Position numbers and translations under genes: made by a program. From contig JBMFXC010000086.1 of the NCBI GenBank assembly GCA_049964655.1, forward strand, positions 1 through 9,904: a stretch of DNA of 9,904 nucleotides. Direction: 5' to 3'. The notes below the pieces were generated by a model, which worked only from the letters and a program-made list of their open reading frames with translations, was not told the DNA's origin and ran no database searches. This document shows positions 1 through 5,812 of the stretch, in pieces (within the stretch, counting starts at the first letter, position 1; every line of letters starts with the position of its first letter). Source of the DNA: JAJZJT01 sp049964655 (GTDB lineage: Bacteria > Actinomycetota > Acidimicrobiia > Acidimicrobiales > RAAP-2).

Positions 1-115
1 TGACCTGGCGGAATACCAGGCGGCCGATGCTCGGTTCCGTTCGAAGTGGGCGCACGTGCTTGGCGGCGGCGGCTTCTTCGTCCCTCCCCAGGCTCAGGCG
101 GCCCGGACGGCCTGA
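1..115 (+). CDS. C-terminal end of a plus-strand gene, possibly a glycosyltransferase (5' part outside window)
   Basis: From base 2 a frame stays open for 37 codons and ends at TGA 113-115. It reads DLAEYQAADARFRSKW, then a Gly-rich stretch, then FFVPP and an Ala-rich tail. Codon third positions are rich in G and C, as expected for a real gene here. An acidic/aromatic stretch, then a Phe-x-x-x-Trp element, then a loop and an aromatic-Pro end resembles the C-termini of many bacterial family 2 glycosyltransferases (F-x-x-K/R-W-x-x-V/I-L). That resemblance is from memory, and 37 residues cannot fix the function. The gene converges on the neighbouring methyltransferase and overlaps its 3' end by 22 bp. 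A glycosyltransferase beside a methyltransferase would fit a glycan-modification locus, but that is inference. Confidence 0.5.
   Translation, partial: DLAEYQAADARFRSKWAHVLGGGGFFVPPQAQAARTA
94..115. repeat. Inverted repeat covering both convergent stop codons
   Basis: The 22-bp overlap of the two convergent genes begins TCAGGC and ends GCCTGA, a perfect 6-bp inverted repeat around a 10-bp GC-rich centre. The outer triplets are the stop codons themselves: TCA at 94-96 is the methyltransferase TGA on the minus strand, and TGA at 113-115 ends the plus-strand gene. Both proteins therefore end in Ala-stop. The repeat could act as a weak two-way transcription stop, but no T-tract follows on either strand, so a standard intrinsic terminator is not supported. 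Confidence 0.4.
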
Positions 116-1239
116 AGCAGACCCAGCCGGTCATCACCAGCTGCCACCGCGCCGGGCAGCTCGCTCTGGGCTGCACGTCCGACGGCCAGGTAGCGGACGG
201 GACCGGGTGGCAGCTGGTCGGCCAGCGTCCGGTGAGGGTCGTCGGTGAGTGCGTGGACCTCCGGCCGCAGCGCTTCAGGCACGGGCGTGGGGAGGCTGGC
301 GGTTGCAGCCTCCACCAGGGACCAGGCAGCCTCGGCTCCACCCGCGGTCGCTGGGAGGACCACCACCAGTCGGACAGGTTCTCCGGCTCGGAAGCCGTCG
401 ACGTAGTTGGCCACGGCCCGCCGGGCGTCGGCATCCCCGCCGTCGACGGCGCGCACCACCAGGCCGGTCAGTGGACCAGAGAGCGGCGGCCGGGCTCGGA
501 AGACGGTCTGGTAGGTGTCGAAGTCGCGATGGAGCTCGTCTTCACGGTCGCGCTGACCGGCTCGGCCCTCCAGCACGGCGCCGACCTGGGCCAGTGAACC
601 GGAGACAGGGGAGGGCACGGTGATCCGCAGCTCGCGAGTCACCGTGGCGAGCCCGACCTCGTCGAGCAGGGAACGGCAGGTGGTCGGGGTGAACAGGTGG
701 ACGTGGGTGCGGTCGAGCAGGCCCTCGTCGCGGTAGGTGAAGCGACCGGCGAGGAGCTCGACGAGCACGGACCAGTGGGCCACGTTCGGCACCGAGATGA
801 CGACCTCGCCGACCGGTGTGAGCGAGTGCACCAGGGCGCGCAACAGGCGCTGTGGCTCGCGCAGGTGCTCGAGCACGTCGCCCAGGGCGATCAGGTCGAA
901 GTGGCCAGCCCCACCGGGAAGGTCGTCGAGGTCGTCGAGGTCGAGCCGCAGCACGCGGTCGAGCCGGGCATCAGCCAACGCCGCCGCCCGTTCGTCGCGC
1001 TCGAGCCCCCAGATGTCGCAGTCGGGCCGAGCTCGCTTCCACCGGCCGCCCAGGGCGCCGGCCCCACACCCGACGTCGAGAACCCGCTGGTGGCCCGGCT
1101 CGAGGAGGTCCTCGAGGTAGGGATTGGCGTGGTCGTAGTAGCCACCGTCCTCGTAGCGGCTGGAGGCGTCATCCCGGCGTTCGCCTGCCCTCGGGTCTGT
1201 CGCTGGGCGGTCGGGCGAGGGGGGCGTTTCCGCGTTCAC
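94..1239 (-). CDS. Class I SAM-dependent methyltransferase with C-terminal extension
   Basis: Transfers a methyl group from S-adenosylmethionine; the acceptor cannot be read from sequence. From the GTG at 1239 (381 aa), the SAM-binding glycine motif VLDVGCGAG is at residues 53-61. An acidic residue ends strand 2 (Glu80, GLERDE), FDLI is at 114-117, LGDVLEHL at 119-126, and DRTHVHLF near 176-183. These match Methyltransf_11/23-type proteins, often seen in glycan and lipid clusters. The last roughly 170 residues lie beyond the methyltransferase fold, include a hydrophobic stretch (VRLVVVLPATAGG), and are not recognised. Start choice: the frame is open to an ATG at 1332 (412 aa), but the 31 extra codons have AT-rich third positions and no ribosome site. 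The GTG at 1239 follows a GGCGG sequence. It lies 113 bp downstream of the hemerythrin-GGDEF gene and may share its transcript. Confidence 0.88.
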   Translation of the reverse strand: MNAETPPSPDRPATDPRAGERRDDASSRYEDGGYYDHANPYLEDLLEPGHQRVLDVGCGAGALGGRWKRARPDCDIWGLERDERAAALADARLDRVLRLDLDDLDDLPGGAGHFDLIALGDVLEHLREPQRLLRALVHSLTPVGEVVISVPNVAHWSVLVELLAGRFTYRDEGLLDRTHVHLFTPTTCRSLLDEVGLATVTRELRITVPSPVSGSLAQVGAVLEGRAGQRDREDELHRDFDTYQTVFRARPPLSGPLTGLVVRAVDGGDADARRAVANYVDGFRAGEPVRLVVVLPATAGGAEAAWSLVEAATASLPTPVPEALRPEVHALTDDPHRTLADQLPPGPVRYLAVGRAAQSELPGAVAAGDDRLGLLQAVRAA

Positions 1240-1277
1240 GAGGTCGCCGCCGGGGCATCTTCGCAGTGGATCATCGC

Positions 1278-1296
1278 CCAGGTAATCGTCACCTGG
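1278..1296. repeat. Short inverted repeat between the GGDEF gene and the methyltransferase
   Basis: CCAGGT, seven bases, then ACCTGG form a perfect 6-bp inverted repeat. It sits in the 113-bp stretch between the stop of the hemerythrin-GGDEF gene and the preferred methyltransferase start, and would be coding only if the upstream ATG at 1332 were used. It could be a small RNA hairpin or a dimeric repressor site. There is no T-tract, so it is not a clear terminator. No convincing -35/-10 pair was seen nearby. Confidence 0.3.
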
Positions 1297-1352
1297 TACC
1301 CGAACCTGAACGTTCTCTTGCCGACCTGCCATGCCGGGCGGTCGACGACCGA

Positions 1353-2984
1353 TCAGACGTCCGGCGCGCCGGCGCTAAGTGCCCACCAGCGCTCACGCTC
1401 GGCTTTTCCGGCCTTGGTCGCGTACATGGCAGCGTCGGCCCGACGCAACAGGGTGTTGGCCTCGTGGCCGTCGTGGGGGAAGAGCGCCACGCCCAAGCTC
1501 ATGCGCAGGGACGCGCTGCGACCGTTGCCGAGGTCGAACGGGGTGTCCACTGCAGTGTGGAGACGATCGAGCGCCGCGTGCAACTGGCTCATGACAGTAG
1601 CGGGGTCGAGGTCCTCCAGCATGATGACGAACTCGTCTCCCCCCAACCGCACGACCAGGTCCGGGACGCGCAGGAGGGATTGCATGCGACCGGCCAGCTG
1701 CCGCAGCACCTCGTCACCCGTTGCATGACCGAAGGTGTCGTTGACCGGCTTGAAATCATCGAGGTCGATCATGCCGACGGCGAGCTGGGTGCCGTGCCGC
1801 TGGGCACGAGCGATGGCCTGGGGAAGCTCTTGCAGGAGGGCGAGCCGGTTGGGCAGGCCGGTCAGGGCGTCGTGGCGGGCCTGGTGGGCTTCCTGCGACT
1901 CCTGCTCGACCAGGCGTTGGCGGAGGTCGAGCTCGTCCAGTCCGCGACCCAGCAGCTCGGCAGCGCTGGTGCACAGGGCGACGGTGTCGCGGTCGAACAC
2001 GCCGGCTACGTGGGAGATGAGGGCCAGGGTGGCCCAGATGGTGCCGCCCCGGAACACGGGCACCGCGAGCAGGGCCATCCACTGGTGCCGATGGAACCCC
2101 TCGTGCCACGGTCGTAGCGACTCGTCGCCCAGCGTGTCGTTGCACACGACGACGCGCTCGGTCTTCCACGCCTGGACGACGACGGAGACTTCCGGCCCGT
2201 CCCCGAGGTGGGGCACGTCATCGTGGACCTGCTGCGCTCCGTTGCCGGCAAGGGCCAGGACATCGAAGGCGAGCGCCGCGCCGGGCTGGCCGATCCAGAC
2301 CGCATGGAACGAGGCATCGCTCACGAGCGTGTCGCAGAGACCCTGCAGCATCTCCGCTTCGCTACGCCGGTGGATGAGGAGTTCGGCAGAGTGCAAGAGC
2401 GCACGGTAGAGGCTCTGCAGATCGAGCAGTTGCCTCTTCTGGTCGAGGTTCTCGAACGTGTACCAGCTCAGTGCTTCGCTCAACTGGCTGAAGGAGGCAT
2501 CCGGCTGCTGTTGGCTGTTTCCTCGGTCGACGGCAGCCGCTTCGGATCGCACCGTGGCCTGCCACTGCCGTCGCCGGACCTCGTTGGCCATCTGCTTGTC
2601 CATGAGCATGATGTGGAAGACCAGCCACTGCGTGAGCACGGTGAGGGCGTCGCGGACGGCATCCTGTGGATAGCGATCGACCATGCCACGAGTCTGGTCG
2701 AGGAATCGAATGAATTGGGCATGCTCGCGTCGATGGACGTTTTGGTGCGCCGGATCGACTGCCCACCTGCGCATCAGCTGGGCTTCCTCGCGGAAGTGAT
2801 AGTTGGTGTAGTCGACGAGAGACGCCAGCAAGACGTCGGCCCGCTGCTCGCTCGTGCCGCTAGCGGAATGGGACGCCACGGCTTCGTTGAAGATGTCCAA
2901 CAGGCGCTGGTGCTGCCGGTCGACGGCCTCCAGGCCGGTGGCCAAGGCGGCCGTCCAGGGCAATGCTGGCGTGACGGGCTTCAC
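1353..2984 (-). CDS. Bacteriohemerythrin-GAF-GGDEF protein (diguanylate cyclase)
   Basis: Predicted cytoplasmic sensor enzyme that makes cyclic di-GMP from two GTP. Numbered from the GTG at 2984 (543 aa), residues 10-135 are a hemerythrin domain with all seven usual diiron ligands: His25, His63, Glu67, His84, His88, His124 and Asp129. Residues about 200-350 look like a GAF domain, followed by a short helical linker. Residues 371-535 are a GGDEF domain: HDALTGLPNR at 371-380, DLDDFKPVND at 407-416 and the active-site GGDEF at 448-452. RVPD at 439-442 sits five residues before it, so the product-inhibition I-site is present. Bacterial hemerythrins bind oxygen or sense redox state, so control of cyclase activity by O2 is likely but not shown. 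Start: GTG 2984 has GAGGG five bases upstream (2990-2994); the in-frame GTG at 2996 has none. The small upstream frame stops one base before this start, suggesting coupled translation. Confidence 0.93.
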   Translation of the reverse strand: MKPVTPALPWTAALATGLEAVDRQHQRLLDIFNEAVASHSASGTSEQRADVLLASLVDYTNYHFREEAQLMRRWAVDPAHQNVHRREHAQFIRFLDQTRGMVDRYPQDAVRDALTVLTQWLVFHIMLMDKQMANEVRRRQWQATVRSEAAAVDRGNSQQQPDASFSQLSEALSWYTFENLDQKRQLLDLQSLYRALLHSAELLIHRRSEAEMLQGLCDTLVSDASFHAVWIGQPGAALAFDVLALAGNGAQQVHDDVPHLGDGPEVSVVVQAWKTERVVVCNDTLGDESLRPWHEGFHRHQWMALLAVPVFRGGTIWATLALISHVAGVFDRDTVALCTSAAELLGRGLDELDLRQRLVEQESQEAHQARHDALTGLPNRLALLQELPQAIARAQRHGTQLAVGMIDLDDFKPVNDTFGHATGDEVLRQLAGRMQSLLRVPDLVVRLGGDEFVIMLEDLDPATVMSQLHAALDRLHTAVDTPFDLGNGRSASLRMSLGVALFPHDGHEANTLLRRADAAMYATKAGKAERERWWALSAGAPDV

Positions 2985-2985
2985 G

Positions 2986-3192
2986 TCAACCCTCACCGAA
3001 GCCGCGGTCGGTCACGGTCGCTGGCAAACCGGCAACGGCGTAGGGCGGACCCCGGCGGATGGCGGCGAGCGTCGCCAGGTGCTCGACAGACGGCAGCGGT
3101 TCCCACGCCGAGTGGACCGGGCGGACGGGGAACGGGTCGACCGCGGTCAACGGCTTCCTTGCCGGCGTTGGTTGGGAGTTGTTCATCACCAT
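2986..3192 (-). CDS. Small hypothetical protein, possibly coupled to the GGDEF gene
   Basis: A 68-codon frame, not recognised. It starts ATG GTG ATG, so the true start may be 3192, 3189 or 3186, and a TAG at 3211-3213 rules out a longer N-terminus. The product is Pro-rich (NNSQPTPARKPL, then DPFPVRPVHSAWEPLP) with no signal peptide, membrane segment or Cys. About five-sixths of its codons end in G or C, much more like coding than spacer DNA. Its stop TGA (2986-2988) lies one base before the preferred GTG of the hemerythrin-GGDEF gene, and its last codons carry that gene's ribosome site. No ribosome site is visible before its own ATGs. If the upstream promoter candidate is right, the ATG at 3186 would sit at or within a few bases of the transcript start, a leaderless arrangement common in actinobacteria. 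It could also be only a leader peptide. Confidence 0.4.
   Translation of the reverse strand: MVMNNSQPTPARKPLTAVDPFPVRPVHSAWEPLPSVEHLATLAAIRRGPPYAVAGLPATVTDRGFGEG
2990..2994 (-). promoter_or_regulatory. Ribosome binding site that decides the hemerythrin-GGDEF start
   Basis: GAGGG on the minus strand, five bases before GTG 2982-2984. The alternative in-frame GTG (2994-2996) overlaps this element and has no purine-rich site of its own, so the downstream GTG is preferred. Confidence 0.55.
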
Positions 3193-3194
3193 CG

Positions 3195-3222
3195 TGATCG
3201 ACCAGTGGCTCTAGCACTTGAG
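3195..3222 (-). promoter_or_regulatory. Candidate FliA-type (flagellar sigma) promoter
   Basis: On the minus strand CTCA (3219-3222) is followed after 16 bases by GTCGATCA (3195-3202). This resembles the FliA consensus recalled for motile actinobacteria such as Actinoplanes, CTCA, 15-17 bases, then GCCGAA/GCCGAT. It points at the small frame and the hemerythrin-GGDEF gene, so cyclic di-GMP output could be tied to motility. The match is by eye with one mismatch in the GCCGAT core. No sigma-70-like pair was convincing in 3193-3390, and nothing else was recognised in that 198-bp spacer, which also lacks a clear terminator for the mftF transcript. Confidence 0.35.
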
Positions 3223-3390
3223 CATTCGTTGGCGCTTGCCTCGGCGACTACGGGCTCGGATCGTCGAGAGCAAACGTACGGCACCGCAGTGACGCTATCC
3301 GGCCGGCCGAAGGCTCCGTCCGGGACGGCTCGTGGTGGGGATGGGCCACGTTAAGGTGCCCGTGCTTCGCCCTGTCCGGCCCGGGGTTCT

Positions 3391-4959
3391 TCAGGCGCGC
3401 CTGGCGGTCCTCACCACCGGCACCAGGGGACCGAAGATGCGCTCGCGGAGGCATCCCCGCCAGACGCCGAGGCCGTAGGCGAGGTCGTCGGCCACGGCGA
3501 GCACCGACCACCGCACCGGGTCGAGCGGTGGACGGCGTTGCCACCACTCGACGAGCGGGGCCAGGGTGAGAAGCGCCAACGCCGCGGCGCGCCAGGGATG
3601 GCGACCGAGGATTGCTCCGGCGACGAGGAGGGGACCAGCGCCGACGGTCGCCGCCCGGGAGATCCCGACCCCGGTCCACAGGGTGGTCGTGAGCGACCAC
3701 CGCGCCGCCGTCAGTGGTCCGAAGCCCAGGGAGCGTGCCTGCCGGAGGGCGTTCAGGGTGGAGGTCATCTGGGTAGCGAGGGCGGCTAACGGGTGCCCTG
3801 CGAAAGCCACGACGACGGTCGTTGCCGGCAGCAGAGCCACCTCGGCGAGCGGGAGGAGACGGGGGTGCCGTCGGGCGAGTGGTGCCGCCGAGGTTCCGTA
3901 CCGGGCCCGTCGACGCAGCAGAGCCCACGGCGACGACGGCTCGTGGTGGTGCACCACCACCCCGGGTACGTAGCGGACCTCCCAGCCGGCGTCGACCAGG
4001 CGCCAGAGGAGGTCGACGTCCTCACCCACCTGCAACCCGAGGTCGAACCCGTCCCCGATGGCTACCGTCCGGACGACGAGCGCCGCAGTGGGAACGTAGC
4101 GGACGCGTTCGGTCGGCCCGACCCGCCCTTCCTCGTCACCAAGGTCGAGGGGCGAGCGGAACGCTCCGTAGCGGTCGACTGTTCGCTTCGGCTTCGCCTG
4201 CGGCACGGGCCGCACCCGGGGAGCAACCGCACCGATGCATGGGTCGGCGAAGAGCCATGTGAGCCGGTCGAGCCACCGCGGCGGGACCACGCAGTCGCTG
4301 TCGACGAAGGCGACGAGCTCGGTCTCGACGAGCGCGATGCCGTCGTTGCGGGCTGCAGCCGGCCCGCCTGGAGTAGCCCGAGCGAGGAGCCGGGCTCCGT
4401 GGGTCGCGCAGGCTGCCGCGATGGCGTCGGGGTCGTCCGATCCGTCGTCGACGACGACCACTGGCGCAGTGCCATCCAGCGAAGAAAGACAGCGCTCGAG
4501 CAGCTCAGGGCGGTCCCGGGCCGGGACCACGACGGTGACCGCCGGGCGGGGATGCACTCCGTCTCCCACGCCCCCCGCCGGGCGGGGATGCACTCCGTCT
4601 CCCACGCCCCCCGCCGGGCGGGGATGCGCCATGCCGGCGGCGACGAGCCGTTCGGCGAGGGCCGCCTCGGCGTCGTCGACGGGAGGCCGGGCACCCAGCC
4701 GGTCGAGGGCTGCAGCCCCTGCTGCGGTGAGCCGGAGCAAGCGGCTGGGGTGGCCACCGAGGAGCGTGAGCGTGTCGTCAGCGGTGCCCGTCTCCGAGCT
4801 CGATCGGCGGGAGCCCGAGCGGGAGCGTCCCGGCTTGACCACCTTCACCGACGCATCGAGGACGAGCCGCAGTCCGAGGTGGCGCCAGCGACGCGGGTCG
4901 CGTTCAGGCGCTGTGCCCGTGCACACCGGCGTGCCGCTCACCGGTGGGTCGCTCGGCAC
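3391..4959 (-). CDS. mftF: Mycofactocin glycosyltransferase MftF (GT2 family)
   Basis: Adds beta-linked glucose units to the mycofactocin core (known for MftF in mycobacteria). In this 522-aa protein the family's N-terminal segment is seen at about residues 28-112, including LGGHPSRLLRLTAAGAAALD and ending VAAGMAHPRP. The GT2 domain runs about 140-350: VTVVVPARDRPELL, VVVVDDGSDD (167-176), PGGPAAARNDG, the metal-binding D-x-D as VDSDC (Asp220/Asp222), and GEDVDLLWRL (acidic pair 313-314). The C-terminal third is hydrophobic, with possible membrane segments near 365-390 and 435-470. Two oddities are a Ser/Arg-rich insert at 42-62 and two exact copies of a 12-residue repeat at 112-135. The start is GTG; GAGGAGGG is at 4977-4984, 17 bases away, which is rather far, but no start codon lies closer. 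It follows the SDR by 37 bp and is the last gene of the string. Confidence 0.9.
   Translation of the reverse strand: MPSDPPVSGTPVCTGTAPERDPRRWRHLGLRLVLDASVKVVKPGRSRSGSRRSSSETGTADDTLTLLGGHPSRLLRLTAAGAAALDRLGARPPVDDAEAALAERLVAAGMAHPRPAGGVGDGVHPRPAGGVGDGVHPRPAVTVVVPARDRPELLERCLSSLDGTAPVVVVDDGSDDPDAIAAACATHGARLLARATPGGPAAARNDGIALVETELVAFVDSDCVVPPRWLDRLTWLFADPCIGAVAPRVRPVPQAKPKRTVDRYGAFRSPLDLGDEEGRVGPTERVRYVPTAALVVRTVAIGDGFDLGLQVGEDVDLLWRLVDAGWEVRYVPGVVVHHHEPSSPWALLRRRARYGTSAAPLARRHPRLLPLAEVALLPATTVVVAFAGHPLAALATQMTSTLNALRQARSLGFGPLTAARWSLTTTLWTGVGISRAATVGAGPLLVAGAILGRHPWRAAALALLTLAPLVEWWQRRPPLDPVRWSVLAVADDLAYGLGVWRGCLRERIFGPLVPVVRTARRA
4541..4627. repeat. 36-bp direct tandem repeat inside mftF (2.4 copies)
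   Basis: Two identical 36-bp units (4541-4576 and 4577-4612) are followed by the first 15 bases of a third (4613-4627). The unit is a multiple of three, so mftF stays in frame and gains HPRPAGGVGDGV twice between its N-terminal segment and the GT2 domain. Perfect identity suggests a recent slippage or unequal-crossover event. There are no spacers, so it is not a CRISPR array. Confidence 0.9.
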
Positions 4960-4996
4960 GGTCGACGGCTTGGTTGCCCTCCTCTGGCCGCTCGCG

Positions 4997-5812
4997 TCAC
5001 AGCGCGAGCCCGCCGTCGACCGGGATGACGGCGCCCGTCAGCGCACCGGTGGTGGGCCCGGCCAACCAGACCAGTACGGCCGCGACCTCCTCGGGATCGA
5101 GGAGGCGCCCGAGTGGTTGCTGGGTGCCGAACTGGCCAGTGTCCTCGAGACCGTAGAGGCGAGCGCTCTCTTGGAGCATGGCCGTCGCCGTCGACCCGGG
5201 GCTTACCGCGTTGGCCGTCACCCCGGTACCTCCCAGTTCGGCGGCAAGCCCCCGGACCAGCCCGGTCACGCCGGCCTTGGCAGCCCCGTAGGCGGAAAGC
5301 AGGGGGAGTCCCCGGGTGGCCGCTGCCGAGGCCACTGCCAGGTACCGACCGTGGCGGGGCTCCGGCCGGCGGAGCAGTGCCGGGATGCCCACCCGGGCAG
5401 CCACGATCGGTCCGAGCAGGTCGACCTCGAGGACGGCCGCCAGCTCTGCGGCGGGCAGTTTCCAGAGCGGGCTGCCTCCGGCGATCACGCCGGCGACGGC
5501 CACCATGGCGTCCAGTCCCCCGAAGTCCGCCTCGGCCCGGGCGACCGCGGCGGCCATCGCTTGTTCGTCGGCGGCGTCGGCGACGACACCGATCACGCGA
5601 TCGGATGTTCCGGCGACCACTGCGTCGAGGTCGTCGGGCGTGGCCATGGCGTAGGGCAGCCGGACGTCCGGAGAGGCTCGGTCGACGGCGACGACCGCCC
5701 ACCCAGCCGCGTCGAGGGCGCGCACGGTCGCCGCGCCGATGCCCCGCGCGGCACCGGTCACCACGGCCACCTGCAGGTGCGTCTTGTCGTCCGTCCCCGT
5801 CTTCCTGCTCAC
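4997..5812 (-). CDS. Mycofactocin-type short-chain dehydrogenase/reductase (SDR)
   Basis: Predicted NAD-binding alcohol/ketone oxidoreductase of 271 aa. The Rossmann motif TGAARGIG is at 19-26, Asp44 ends strand 2 (NAD preference), and a conserved-type Asp is at 79 (VADA). The catalytic Ser162, Tyr175 and Lys179 (YGAAK) are present, NAVSPG is at 201-206, and the protein ends PVDGGLAL. After Asp44 comes an insert reading LPYAMATPDDLDAVV. Such an insert marks the mycofactocin-linked SDR families (carveol-dehydrogenase-like), in which NAD is held tightly and mycofactocin is thought to be the outside electron acceptor. The GTG start overlaps the mftE stop by 4 bp (GTGA) and has AGGAGGTG five bases upstream (5818-5825), so the start is firm. 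The substrate is unknown. It lies between mftE and mftF, supporting the cofactor link. Confidence 0.93.
   Translation of the reverse strand: MSRKTGTDDKTHLQVAVVTGAARGIGAATVRALDAAGWAVVAVDRASPDVRLPYAMATPDDLDAVVAGTSDRVIGVVADAADEQAMAAAVARAEADFGGLDAMVAVAGVIAGGSPLWKLPAAELAAVLEVDLLGPIVAARVGIPALLRRPEPRHGRYLAVASAAATRGLPLLSAYGAAKAGVTGLVRGLAAELGGTGVTANAVSPGSTATAMLQESARLYGLEDTGQFGTQQPLGRLLDPEEVAAVLVWLAGPTTGALTGAVIPVDGGLAL

Noticed and set aside
4..20. CCTGG, seven bases, CCAGG hairpin at the left edge
   Set aside because: A 5-bp stem inside the likely coding end of the plus-strand gene; no T-tract and too short to call.
915..950. GTCGTCGAG-type short repeat in the methyltransferase
   Set aside because: It encodes an ordinary Asp/Leu-rich stretch in a GC-rich gene and has no sign of separate function.
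1240..1332. N-terminal extension of the methyltransferase to ATG 1332
   Set aside because: The 31 codons have AT-rich third positions unlike the rest of the gene and no ribosome site. Kept only as an alternative start.
2208..3197. 329-codon plus-strand frame
   Set aside because: It is the mirror of the hemerythrin-GGDEF gene, whose ligands and GGDEF motif are unambiguous. No domain or ribosome site supports it.
3311..3335. CCGTC/GACGG hairpin as a terminator after mftF
   Set aside because: The stem is only about 5 bp with no T-rich tail, so a terminator cannot be supported.
4541..4627. CRISPR-like repeats
   Set aside because: The units abut directly with no spacers and lie in frame inside mftF.
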